34,620 bases of DNA. Origin: an uncultured Acidimicrobiales bacterium (GTDB lineage Bacteria > Actinomycetota > Acidimicrobiia > Acidimicrobiales > CALAML01). The position numbers and the translations under genes are program-made. Each line of letters starts with the position of its first letter. Within the stretch, counting starts at the first letter, position 1. The stretch is taken from assembly GCA_937925845.1 (NCBI GenBank), contig CALAML010000232.1:1-34620 (forward strand). Direction: 5' to 3'. Below the pieces are notes generated by a model. The model had not been told where the DNA came from. It did not search any database and saw only the letters and a list, made by a program, of their open reading frames with translations. Shown here in pieces: positions 1 to 8,170 of this stretch.

Positions 1-43
1 TCGTGGGGTAAACTACATTGCTTACGAGCTGGGGAGAGCGGCC

Positions 44-1276
44 GTGACCGCAGAGGCCCGACAGAGGAACCGGACGAGCGTGCAACTGGACTTACAGGGT
101 TCCGTGCGGCTCGCTGGTCGCACCGGAAACACCGTGGTGGCCCGCTTGGCCCCTACTCGGGCCAACAACGGCGGCGCCGCCCGCCTGGTGCTCATCGATG
201 TCGAAGACGGCGCTCACGATGGTGTTCCCGCAGCCGGTCCGCTGTTGTCGGTGTGCCAGGACTACTCGGTTTCGGCTGGCGGCAAGCGCCTCGCCGTCCA
301 CAACCCCGACGGCAGCCTTCGTGGCGCCACCGAGTTCGGCGATCATCGTCAGGTGATCTGGGTTGTCGCCACGCCTGGGGCGATTTGGGTCCTCTCCACC
401 CGTGGGTTCGATCGCGCCGACGTTGGCCTCAACGGTGACCTTCCCGCCGTGCTGCATGACCTCGACGTGACCTGCATCGACCCGGCCGACTGCGCTCTCA
501 CCCATCACTTCGAAATCGACCGGCCCGATGTCACCGTGCTCGATCCCAACCAGGGGGCCGCGGGCTGTCGACTGCAAAGGGTGTATGACCAAACCAGCAG
601 CGGCGTGGTGCTGATCCAGGCCCACGATCGCAGCGATGGTCAAGCCAACCAGCGGGTGCTGTATTTTGCTCCCGATGCCGACCACTATCGGCTTCTGGGC
701 CAAACCCGGCCGCGGGTTCGGGGTCGGTCGGGGCTGTACCAGGTGGTGTTTGCCGAGGAGCATCTCCTGACCGCGGGCTATCGGGACCTCGCCGCTCGCG
801 ACCTTGAGTGGGAGCGTGACGGCATCCACCAGCGCCCGTTCACCTATTGGCCGTCGGCCCGCACGCTGAGACGGCTCCGTCGGCCGGGTGCCTGGCTGGA
901 GACCCGCCACCCACTCTTTATCGCCGCCGCCGACAACCGCACTGGGACCGAGTGTCTTCGCTTTGATCCTAAGAACGGGTCCACCAGCAGTCTCGGTACC
1001 TTCGCCGGTGCCATCAGCCCGGTCGGGATCCCGGTCCCGGGAACCGACCGGACCTCGTTTATCCGGCCGGTGTCGTTCGATGACGACAATGGTGTCTGGC
1101 TGAGCCTCACCGGCGACCAGGATTCCCAAGTTGTCGGTTTTGATCCGATGGGTCGCAGCCTGGGCCAGCTCAGCGTGCCCTACCGCTCCGTTGGTGTGGG
1201 CATGGCCGACGATCATCTGGTGACGATCCGCAACGATTGCCGCGGGCCGCTCGAGATCAATTGGCACGAACTCTGA
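44..1276 (+). CDS. Hypothetical protein, possibly beta-propeller-like
   Basis: I do not recognise this 410-residue protein. It starts at GTG 44, preceded by GGGGAG at 31-36 with seven bases between. There is no signal peptide or membrane segment, so it is probably cytoplasmic unless the start is wrong. The sequence is rich in short beta-strand-like stretches that alternate with Gly/Asp turns, and phrases such as VVGFDPMG and LYFAPDADH recur loosely. This pattern suggests a repeat beta-propeller fold, but I see no clear repeat signature. Its end lies next to the possible TTG starts of the downstream lipoprotein gene, so the two are probably co-transcribed. Base composition matches the neighbours. 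The function is unknown. Confidence 0.75.
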   Translation: MTAEARQRNRTSVQLDLQGSVRLAGRTGNTVVARLAPTRANNGGAARLVLIDVEDGAHDGVPAAGPLLSVCQDYSVSAGGKRLAVHNPDGSLRGATEFGDHRQVIWVVATPGAIWVLSTRGFDRADVGLNGDLPAVLHDLDVTCIDPADCALTHHFEIDRPDVTVLDPNQGAAGCRLQRVYDQTSSGVVLIQAHDRSDGQANQRVLYFAPDADHYRLLGQTRPRVRGRSGLYQVVFAEEHLLTAGYRDLAARDLEWERDGIHQRPFTYWPSARTLRRLRRPGAWLETRHPLFIAAADNRTGTECLRFDPKNGSTSSLGTFAGAISPVGIPVPGTDRTSFIRPVSFDDDNGVWLSLTGDQDSQVVGFDPMGRSLGQLSVPYRSVGVGMADDHLVTIRNDCRGPLEINWHEL

Positions 1277-2469
1277 GCTCTTTGCCTCGCCACGCGTGGG
1301 TTGGGTTGATCGCCCTGGTGTTGGTGGCCTTCGCCTGTGGGTCGAACGATCCCGGCCCTTCGGACTCTCAAGCCGCGGGCAACCAAGCCACAACCACCTC
1401 GGTCGCGGCTGCCACGAGCGAACCACCCGCTTCGTCTTCGTCATCGTCAACAACATCATCATCAACGTCATCGCCTGCTTCGTCATCAACAACGTCGGCG
1501 GCCCCAACCACCACTGCCGACCCCACGACCACCAGCTCAGACCCGACCACCACCAGCTCCGATACCACCACTTCCGTTGCCCCGACCACCACAGAGCCGC
1601 CGGCGACCAGCTCCTCTTCCACCACCAGCCCGCCGAGCACCACCGACTCCACGTCCGCGCCAACCACAGCCACTTCGGCGCCCTCTACCTCGGTTGCAAC
1701 CACCACAACCTCAACCACCACTTCCGTTGCCCCGACCACCACCGATCCTCCAGCGACCACCACCCCACCGGAGCCGGTGCGCATCTTCTTTGCTGGCGAT
1801 TCGATGGTTGAGGGGGTTCGGCCACCGATCGAGGCCGCCTTCGCCGGGCCAGGTGTCTCCTTTAGCAAGGACCTGGTGCCGGGCTTTGTCAACGAGACGG
1901 TAAGTGGCAACCCGATCTGGCCGGGGGTGTTGCGGGACGGCCCACCCGATGTTGTGGTCATGTTGTTCGGGGTCTGGGAAAACGCTGCCCTACGTAGCGG
2001 AGAACACCTCGACACCACCGAACCCGGCTGGCGACTTCGCTACCGCCGGGAGATGATCGAACCGGTGATTGAACAGATCACCTCGGCAGGAACTCACATC
2101 ATTTGGGTTTCGATGACGACGGTTCGATCCGACGAAATTAGTGCCCAATTCGCTGAGCTCAACCAGGTTTGGCGCTTTGTTGCGTCCGCAAATGACCAGG
2201 TGCATTGGATCGATAGCCAGAGTCTGCTGAACGCTCCGGGTGGTGAGTTTCGCGAAAGCGACCCTGATCCCAATGCTCCCTATCGCCGCGTCATCAATCC
2301 TGACGGTCTGCATCTTTGTGCTGGCGCAGGTTTTCGTCTGGCCCCGCCGATTCGAGCCAAGATCGTTGAAATCACCGGCCTGAGCGCCGATCCGGACTGG
2401 GACAACAGCGACTGGTCAACCGACCGGTTCGGCTATATCCCAGGAGAGTGCACCCAGCCGGTGGAGTAA
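1261..2469 (+). CDS. Thr/Ser-rich SGNH-hydrolase-family lipoprotein
   Basis: This is probably a secreted, lipid-anchored SGNH/GDSL-type hydrolase. From TTG 1261 the N-terminus reads as a signal peptide: Arg/His n-region, then a hydrophobic run ending in VAFAC with the candidate lipid-modified Cys near residue 26. A Ser/Thr/Pro low-complexity linker follows (bases about 1394-1768), as in wall-spanning actinobacterial proteins. The catalytic domain has GDS (Ser codon at 1801), a GVWEN block in place of the usual GxND, and DGLH with the His codon at 2311. This supplies the Ser and Asp-His parts of an SGNH triad. The start is ambiguous: TTG codons at 1237, 1261 and 1282 are in frame; I prefer 1261 because GAG sits five bases upstream and the n-region is normal. 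It could be an esterase or O-acetyl hydrolase acting on wall glycans, which is inference. Confidence 0.8.
   Translation: MARTLSSLPRHAWVGLIALVLVAFACGSNDPGPSDSQAAGNQATTTSVAAATSEPPASSSSSSTTSSSTSSPASSSTTSAAPTTTADPTTTSSDPTTTSSDTTTSVAPTTTEPPATSSSSTTSPPSTTDSTSAPTTATSAPSTSVATTTTSTTTSVAPTTTDPPATTTPPEPVRIFFAGDSMVEGVRPPIEAAFAGPGVSFSKDLVPGFVNETVSGNPIWPGVLRDGPPDVVVMLFGVWENAALRSGEHLDTTEPGWRLRYRREMIEPVIEQITSAGTHIIWVSMTTVRSDEISAQFAELNQVWRFVASANDQVHWIDSQSLLNAPGGEFRESDPDPNAPYRRVINPDGLHLCAGAGFRLAPPIRAKIVEITGLSADPDWDNSDWSTDRFGYIPGECTQPVE
1564..1742 (+). repeat. Exact 29-bp in-frame direct repeat in Thr/Ser linker
   Basis: Bases 1564-1592 and 1714-1742 are identical over 29 bp and lie 150 bp (50 codons) apart, in the same reading frame. 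Both encode TTTSVAPTTT. The surrounding linker is made of ACC, TCG and GCG codons and looks expanded by slippage or recombination. Confidence 0.9.
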
Positions 2470-2620
2470 ATCGACCTATTTCTCTGCTCCTATCCCTGGC
2501 CATAACGTTTGTATGGCCTACCGTCGTCTCGACGTAAGCCCTTGTGGATAAACCGCAACGCGACTTTCTTCCCACTTCGGAAGTCCAAGGCCCACACGCA
2601 AACAGGAGCACAACACAAAA

Positions 2621-3457
2621 ATGAATCCAAAAGCGTTAGCAGCCGAATTCTTCGGCACTCTTTGGCTCGTACTCGGGGGTTGTGGCGCTGCCATTCTTGC
2701 CGCCGACTTCGGCCTCGGTGGTAACGGCACCTCGCTCGGCCTCGGCTTTGTCGGCGTCAGCCTCGCCTTCGGTCTTACCGTGGTCACCGGCGCCTACGCC
2801 TTCGGCCACGTGTCCGGCGGCCACTTCAACCCGGCTGTCACCCTCGGCTTGGTAGCCGGTGGCGCCTTTGAGGCCAGCAAGGCCGTCTTCTACATCATCG
2901 CTCAGGTCATCGGCGCCATCGCCGCTGCGGCCATCATCTACGTCATCGCATCAGGTGTCGACGGGTGGGAAGCCGGTGGTTTCGCAGCCAACGGCTACGA
3001 CAACCTCTCACCGTCAGCTGACGCCGACGGCAACGGCGGCTACTCGCTCGTCGCCGCCTTCGCCGTCGAATTGGTCCTGACCGCGATGTTCCTCATCGTG
3101 ATCCTCGGAGCCACCGCCAAGAAGGCGGCTCCGGCCATGGGTGGCCTGGCCATCGGTCTCTGCCTCACCCTGATCCACCTCGTCTCGATCCCGGTCACCA
3201 ACACCTCGGTGAACCCGGCCCGCTCCACCTCGCAGGCCATCTTTGCCGATGGCACCGACCACCTTGGCCAGCTCTGGCTCTTCTGGGTCGCTCCGATCCT
3301 CGGCGCCATCATCGGTGGCATCATCCACGTCGCCCTCCTCAAGAACGACGACGATGTTGAAATCGACATCGCCGACGCCGACGCCGACGTGCTCGACGCT
3401 CGTGACTCGGCAAGCCGTGCCACCCGCGAAATGCGCGCCAAGGCCCGTCGGGCCTAA
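2621..3457 (+). CDS. aqpZ: Aquaporin Z-type water channel
   Basis: This is a 278-residue MIP-family membrane channel. Both half-helix motifs are present: NPA at residues 70-72 in GGHFNPAVT, and NPA at 198-200 in SVNPARS. The [17 protein letters not shown] stretch carries His186, Thr195 and Arg201, spaced as the aromatic/Arg selectivity filter of E. coli AqpZ, which points to water rather than glycerol. Six hydrophobic helices can be read. The ATG at 2621 follows AGGAG at 2604-2608. The C-terminal tail of about 38 residues is unusual: it is acidic (repeated Asp-Ala) and then basic (ends KARRA), and is probably cytoplasmic. The gene stands alone and is followed by a strong terminator. It could contribute to osmotic adjustment. 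Confidence 0.95.
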   Translation: MNPKALAAEFFGTLWLVLGGCGAAILAADFGLGGNGTSLGLGFVGVSLAFGLTVVTGAYAFGHVSGGHFNPAVTLGLVAGGAFEASKAVFYIIAQVIGAIAAAAIIYVIASGVDGWEAGGFAANGYDNLSPSADADGNGGYSLVAAFAVELVLTAMFLIVILGATAKKAAPAMGGLAIGLCLTLIHLVSIPVTNTSVNPARSTSQAIFADGTDHLGQLWLFWVAPILGAIIGGIIHVALLKNDDDVEIDIADADADVLDARDSASRATREMRAKARRA

Positions 3458-3504
3458 GCAACGCAGACGATCCCCGGCCCCGGCTGGGAAACCCTCGTCT
3501 CGAC

Positions 3505-3550
3505 CGGGCGGGCTTTGGCAACGGCGCCAAAGCCCGCCCGCTGCCGTTTT
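3505..3550 (+). terminator. Rho-independent terminator after aquaporin gene
   Basis: A perfect 15-bp stem (3505-3519 pairs with 3526-3540) closes a 6-base loop and is followed by a short T run (TTTT at 3547-3550). It lies 47 bases after the aquaporin stop codon. Confidence 0.9.
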
Positions 3551-3575
3551 CCCCTGCAGCACAGATAACCCCATT

Positions 3576-3631
3576 CAAGATTTGTGACGGCTCACGCGCT
3601 GTTTTTGGCGCGCTGGGCGTCACAGATCTTG
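3576..3631 (+). repeat. 24-bp imperfect inverted repeat upstream of acyl-CoA ligase
   Basis: Arms 3576-3599 and 3608-3631 match at 19 of 24 positions around an 8-base loop containing TTTTT. The outer halves (CAAGAT.TGTGACG against its complement) are the best conserved. It ends 35 bases before the GTG start at 3667. It could be an operator, a leader hairpin or part of a second terminator. The sequence alone does not decide. Confidence 0.7.
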
Positions 3632-3666
3632 GATCTTGGGCCGTGTTGACGGTGTAGGTTGGCCGG

Positions 3667-5292
3667 GTGAGCCAAACCTTCGACGACATCGATTGGACCT
3701 CGGCGACGATCCCTCAGGTGCTGCAGCGGGCCAACCGCCTTTTTGGTGATTTGGACGGCCTGGTCGATGACCCTGCGGCCCACCCTGCCGCCGGTGGAGG
3801 CCCTGTAGTCCGATGGAGCTTTTCGGAGCTGATCGAACAGGTCGAACAGGCGGGTGCCGCGCTGGTTGCCACCGGTGTTCAACCGGGGTCCCGAGTAGCC
3901 ATCTGGGCTCCCAACATCTGGGAGTGGGCGGTGGCGGCCCTCGCCACCCATCTCGCTGGCTGCACGCTGGTTCCCATCAACACCCGCTTCAAGGGTGCTG
4001 AGGCTCGATATCTTCTTGAATCCGCTGAGGCCAGGTTGCTCTTTTGTGTGACCGACTTCCTCGACACCAACTATGTCGAGGCCATTCGCTCCGCCGAGGG
4101 CGGGGTGCCCGAGTCCGTCGAGGAGATCATCGTGCTGCGCGGGGCACCCGCCCCAGACACCACAAGCTTTTCGGACTTTGTCGCCCGAGCCGACGAGCCT
4201 TCTCGAGAACAATGCCGGCACCGGGCCGAGGCGGTCGACCCCGACGACATCGCCAACATCTTGTTTACTTCCGGCACCACCGGCGCTCCCAAGGGGGCGA
4301 TGCTCACCCACGGCGCAACGGTGCGCGCGCACCGCACCTGGTGTGAGGTGATCGGCCTGCAGGCCGAGGACCGCTATCTCATCATCAACCCGTTTTTCCA
4401 CAACTTCGGCTTGAACGCTGGAATTCTCGCCTGTCTGATGCAGGGCGCGGTGATCATCCCCCACCCGGTGTTTGATGTTGAGTCGGTGATGCGGCGGATT
4501 CCGGTCGATCGGATCACGATGTTGCCCGGCCCGCCCGCCATCTACCAAACGATCCTGAATCATCCGGATCTTGCCGACTTCGAGATGTCGAGTCTTCGCC
4601 TTGCCGTCACCGGTGCTGCGCCCATCGCGCCGTCGATGATCGTCGAGATGAAGGAGCGTCTTGGCTTCGAGAACATCGTGACCGGCTACGGCCTGACCGA
4701 GTGCACCGGCGTGGCCACCATGTGTAGGGCCGACGACGATCCTGAACGTATCGCCACCACCTCGGGTCGGGCCATCGATGGCGTTGAGGTGCGAGTGGTC
4801 GACGGAGAAAACACCGAGGTTTCCCGCGGCGAAGCTGGAGAGATCGTGATCCGCGGCTTCGGGGTCATGCCGGGTTACCTCAACAACCCTGAAGCCACGG
4901 CCGAGGCCATCGATGCCGATGGCTGGCTCCACACCGGTGACATCGGCACCATGGACGACGACGGCTACATCGACATCACCGATCGTCTCAAGGACATGTT
5001 TATCGTCGGTGGGTTCAACGCCTATCCAGCCGAGATCGAGGCCACTCTGGTGCAACACCCAGATCTGGCGCAGGTAGCAGTGATCGGTGTCCCGGACGAG
5101 CGGATGGGTGAAGTCGGCCACGCCTTTGTTGTGGCCGCCGCCGGTTGCCAACCAGACCCGGATGCGATCATCGCCTGGGCTCGCGAGCGCCTGGCCAACT
5201 ACAAGGCTCCCCGGGCGGTTCACGTTCTCGACGCCCTGCCCCTCAACGCCAGCGGCAAGGTGCAAAAGTTTGTCCTACGAGAGTCGATCTGA
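3667..5292 (+). CDS. AMP-dependent acyl-CoA synthetase, FadD3-like
   Basis: This 541-residue enzyme belongs to the ANL superfamily and should activate a carboxylic acid to its CoA thioester through an acyl-adenylate. Visible motifs in order: the P-loop-like LFTSGTTGAPK at about 199-209, the YGLTE adenine/carboxylate motif near 341, HTGD near 422, and the C-terminal catalytic Lys531 in SGKVQK. Length and motif order are complete. The region around FFHNFG and TMLPGPP resembles actinobacterial FadD3-type ligases that act on steroid-ring propanoates, but this subtype call is from memory of the family and the true substrate is unknown. The start is GTG 3667 with only a weak Shine-Dalgarno. The next gene begins 27 bases downstream and is probably co-transcribed. 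Confidence 0.9.
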   Translation: MSQTFDDIDWTSATIPQVLQRANRLFGDLDGLVDDPAAHPAAGGGPVVRWSFSELIEQVEQAGAALVATGVQPGSRVAIWAPNIWEWAVAALATHLAGCTLVPINTRFKGAEARYLLESAEARLLFCVTDFLDTNYVEAIRSAEGGVPESVEEIIVLRGAPAPDTTSFSDFVARADEPSREQCRHRAEAVDPDDIANILFTSGTTGAPKGAMLTHGATVRAHRTWCEVIGLQAEDRYLIINPFFHNFGLNAGILACLMQGAVIIPHPVFDVESVMRRIPVDRITMLPGPPAIYQTILNHPDLADFEMSSLRLAVTGAAPIAPSMIVEMKERLGFENIVTGYGLTECTGVATMCRADDDPERIATTSGRAIDGVEVRVVDGENTEVSRGEAGEIVIRGFGVMPGYLNNPEATAEAIDADGWLHTGDIGTMDDDGYIDITDRLKDMFIVGGFNAYPAEIEATLVQHPDLAQVAVIGVPDERMGEVGHAFVVAAAGCQPDPDAIIAWARERLANYKAPRAVHVLDALPLNASGKVQKFVLRESI

Positions 5293-5319
5293 TCCTCCTC
5301 ACCAAGCAAAGTTGAGCCC

Positions 5320-7131
5320 ATGACCACGTTCAGTCACAAACCGACTTCCAGTGATGGGGTGGCCGAGTGTGCGTTGGTTGAAACCGGCGTTGGACCCTAC
5401 GTTTCGGATCTGCCCAGCAGCCGCTTCGGGGTGTACACCCGCGGCAATGCCGGTGAGGTCTTTCCGGAGGTGTTTTACCCTCTGACCTACTCGCTCACCC
5501 GCGAGCAGACCCAGACGGCAATGAACCGGGCGGCCATGGTGTCCGGGGTGGTGACCGAGGCCGATCTGGCGGAGGGTGTGGCTCAGGGTGCAGCCATGTT
5601 CACCGGAGTGTTCCGGGGCTATGCCTATCTCAACCTGTCGATGTCGCGGGTGATGGCTTCGCGGGCTCTGGGGGCCACCGTCGACGATGTCGACAGCCAG
5701 TTCATGGGTGCCGCCAGCGAGGCTCCGCCCCATCACAATCACCCTCTCGACCGTAACCTGGCGGCCACTGCTCGCTCTGTTCGTTGGATCACCTCGACCC
5801 TACGACTGACCGAACTCCCGGAGCTGGCCCTCGACCAGCAACGGGTGGAGCGTTGGCGCGCCGGTCTGCCCGACCCCCGGACCGCGACCAACCACGAGTT
5901 GCTTGCTGCCACCCGGGCCAGCCAGCCCTTCCTGTACGAGTTGTTCGAAACCCACCTTGTGGTGTCGGGTCGGTCGGCCATCCCTCTGGGGGTGATTTCC
6001 AAGATCTGTACTGACGCACTCCAGGATGAAAACCTGCCGGTGCGACTCTTTGGCGGCGTCGGCGATATCAGCTCGGCCGCACCGGCGGTGGCCTTGTGGA
6101 AGCTCGGACGTCACGTCGCCGCCGACCCTGACCTCACCGAACTCTTCGATGCCGGGACGTCGGGCCTGGCCGATCGGCTGGCGTTGGCCTCCAGCGCCGA
6201 AGGTTTCCAGATCGCCTTCTCCGAGTTCCTTGACCACTTTGCCAGCCGCGGCCCCAATGAGTGGGAGACCGCTTGCGACACGTGGGGCACCGACCCAAAC
6301 TTGGCCCTGACCCTGGTCGATCGGCTCCGTCTCGCCGACGAGAGCAACGATCCCGAGGTCACCCAGCGTCGGCTGGCTCAGGATCGAGCCGAGGCGGTAG
6401 CCGACGCGCAAGCGCGGCTCAAGGGTCCGAACCGGTGGATTTTCGACCGGGCACTCACTTCTGGAACCCTCCTGGCCCGCAGCCGGGAGCGAACCAAAAC
6501 CACCGTGGTCGAGGCCATCCATGAAGTCCGGTTGCTCTCGCGTGAGCTTGGTCGCCGACTCGCTGATCAGGCGGGTTCCGACCATCCCGACGATCTCTGG
6601 TTTGTCCTCAACCACGAGGTCGACCAGTACATGGCCGCGCCGGAGGCCTTCGCTGATGCAATCCAGGCTCGGCGCGATACCCGCCGCGCGCTGGCCGCCC
6701 GGGTGCCCCCGTTCATTTTCGATGGCCGCCAGCCGCCGGCTGACACCTGGATGCTGCGGGCCGATACTGCAGCCTCGGTCCAGTCGGTAACCGTTGGTGA
6801 GGTCCTGCCGGGAATCGCGGGGTGCCCTGGTCAAGCTCGGGGCCGGGCCCGCGTCGTGACCGACCCCTCGGATCCTGGAGCTCTCGGCCCTGGTGACGTG
6901 TTGGTTGCTCCGCTGACCGATCCGGCTTGGACACCACTGTTCTTGAGTGCCGAGGCGGTGGTGGTAAATGTCGGGGCCCAACTCAGCCATGCCGCCATCG
7001 TTTCTCGGGAGTTGGGCATTCCGTGCGCGGTGTCGGTTACCGATGCCACCCTGCGGATACCGAATGGCTCGTTGGTCGAGGTTGATGGCACCGCCGGGAC
7101 CGTAACGGTTCTCGAGCTACCCGAACGGTAA
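5320..7131 (+). CDS. PEP-utilising-enzyme mobile-domain protein lacking ATP-grasp
   Basis: This protein has 603 residues. Its C-terminal 100 residues form the swivelling phosphohistidine domain of PEP synthase, PPDK and rifampin phosphotransferase: GDVLVAPLTDPAWTPL, then LSHAAIVSRELGIPCAV with the candidate phosphoryl-carrying His557, then DGTAGTVTVL. The preceding about 480 residues are mostly helical and resemble the central region of rifampin-phosphotransferase-like proteins. No ATP-grasp nucleotide-binding domain is present at the N-terminus and none is next to it. A phosphoryl donor domain would therefore have to come from another protein, or the activity has been lost. The gene follows the acyl-CoA ligase by 27 bases. 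The His-domain assignment is firm; the function is unknown. Confidence 0.85.
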   Translation: MTTFSHKPTSSDGVAECALVETGVGPYVSDLPSSRFGVYTRGNAGEVFPEVFYPLTYSLTREQTQTAMNRAAMVSGVVTEADLAEGVAQGAAMFTGVFRGYAYLNLSMSRVMASRALGATVDDVDSQFMGAASEAPPHHNHPLDRNLAATARSVRWITSTLRLTELPELALDQQRVERWRAGLPDPRTATNHELLAATRASQPFLYELFETHLVVSGRSAIPLGVISKICTDALQDENLPVRLFGGVGDISSAAPAVALWKLGRHVAADPDLTELFDAGTSGLADRLALASSAEGFQIAFSEFLDHFASRGPNEWETACDTWGTDPNLALTLVDRLRLADESNDPEVTQRRLAQDRAEAVADAQARLKGPNRWIFDRALTSGTLLARSRERTKTTVVEAIHEVRLLSRELGRRLADQAGSDHPDDLWFVLNHEVDQYMAAPEAFADAIQARRDTRRALAARVPPFIFDGRQPPADTWMLRADTAASVQSVTVGEVLPGIAGCPGQARGRARVVTDPSDPGALGPGDVLVAPLTDPAWTPLFLSAEAVVVNVGAQLSHAAIVSRELGIPCAVSVTDATLRIPNGSLVEVDGTAGTVTVLELPER

Positions 7132-7167
7132 AAAATGGCATGGGCCCGGTCGATGACCGGGCCCATG
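7130..7167 (-). terminator. Hairpin terminator between convergent genes
   Basis: A perfect 13-bp stem (7139-7151 with 7155-7167) closes a 3-base loop. Read on the minus strand it is followed after three bases by six T (7130-7135 are A on the plus strand). It therefore best terminates the glpD-to-PAC2 operon. On the plus strand the same hairpin lies just after the stop at 7131 but has no T run. Confidence 0.85.
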
Positions 7168-7292
7168 TTCCGCCCACTTCCCTTCACGGGATTACGCCGC
7201 AAACCCAACAGGTCCTTGCGCTCCCGGTGGGTTCCTGCGACTCCCCTCCATCGGAAGAATTACTGCCGTTATGAGCAAAACGTTGAGGCAGG

Positions 7293-8168
7293 TTACGAAT
7301 CTTCGCCCTCTGTTGGCGGGTCGTGTCGTTCCCGCAGGAATGCTTCGAGTTCGGTAGCCAGGTCGTCACCGCTGGGCAGAAGGTCATCGCGCTGGTCGAC
7401 CTCGCCCTCCAACGCCTTGACGTAGCCGGCGATCCCCGGGTCGTCGGCCACGGCCGCTTCCACCTGCTCGCGCCACTCGGCCGCGTCCTCATCAAGTTCG
7501 GCGTGATCGGTCTCCATCCCGGTGACCAACTCGAACCGGCGCAGGAGCGATCTGGTCGCTTCCGGGTTGGGCGAGCCGGGAACGTAGTGGGGAACCGAAA
7601 CGCGAAGCGAGATCACCGCCTGCCCGCTGGCATCCAAAATGTCGTGGAGTACCCCGATGACCCCGGTCGGCCCTTCGTAACTTGGGCTGCGCAACCCAAG
7701 ACGCCGGGCCAGTTCGGCATCGGTCGAGCTGGCAATCACCCCAAGGGGGCGGGTGTGGGGGGCCATCCCAGCCATCGATCCGAGGGTGACAACCATCTCG
7801 GCCTTGGCTTGGTGGGCCAGTACTGCAAGATGGGTGCAGAACGCCCGCCACCGGAGGTGAGGCTCAACGCCTGACAACACGATGAGGTCGTGCTTTGAGT
7901 CCGGCACCGTTACCCCGATGGCTCGGTTGGTGGGCCACCGCAGCTCGCGGGTACCTCGACTGTTCATCACCACCGATGGCCGGGCTTGTTGGAAGTCGTA
8001 GAACCCGTCCGGGTCGATCTCAGCAATGTCGATCGGGCGACCTCGGCTGGCCAACCACATGGCGGCATCGGTCGCCGACCGCGAAGCGTCGAAATGACCT
8101 TCGAAGGCCAGGACGAGGAGCGGGCGACGTAAGTCGGGGGCGGCAATCCAGTCCAGTTCAGACGCCAC
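7293..8168 (-). CDS. PAC2-family protein
   Basis: This 291-residue protein matches the PAC2 (proteasome-assembly-chaperone-like) family common in Actinomycetota. Recognisable blocks are LVLAFEGHFDASRSATDA near the N-terminus, VLSGVEPHLRWRAF in the middle, VVTLGSMAGMAPHTRPLGV, and YEGPTGVIGVLH. The acidic C-terminal quarter (EDAAEWREQVEAAV.. GEVDQRDDLLPSGDDLATELEAFLRERH) is also usual in actinobacterial members. The role in bacteria is not established; a protein-folding or assembly role is inferred only from the eukaryotic and archaeal relatives. It starts at GTG 8168, two bases after the stop of the enoyl-CoA hydratase gene, so translation is probably coupled. It is the last gene of the unit and is followed by the 7130-7167 hairpin. 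Confidence 0.9.
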   Translation of the reverse strand: MASELDWIAAPDLRRPLLVLAFEGHFDASRSATDAAMWLASRGRPIDIAEIDPDGFYDFQQARPSVVMNSRGTRELRWPTNRAIGVTVPDSKHDLIVLSGVEPHLRWRAFCTHLAVLAHQAKAEMVVTLGSMAGMAPHTRPLGVIASSTDAELARRLGLRSPSYEGPTGVIGVLHDILDASGQAVISLRVSVPHYVPGSPNPEATRSLLRRFELVTGMETDHAELDEDAAEWREQVEAAVADDPGIAGYVKALEGEVDQRDDLLPSGDDLATELEAFLRERHDPPTEGEDS

Positions 8169-8170
8169 GT

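Noticed and set aside
92-1663. 523-residue ORF on the minus strand
   Set aside because: It runs antisense to the hypothetical gene and the lipoprotein. Its N-terminus is a Trp/Ser-rich readout of the Thr/Ser linker, and no motif is seen. It is a high-GC shadow frame.
3592-5265. 557-residue minus-strand ORF opposite the acyl-CoA ligase
   Set aside because: The plus strand encodes a complete ANL ligase with all motifs; the antisense frame has no recognisable domain.
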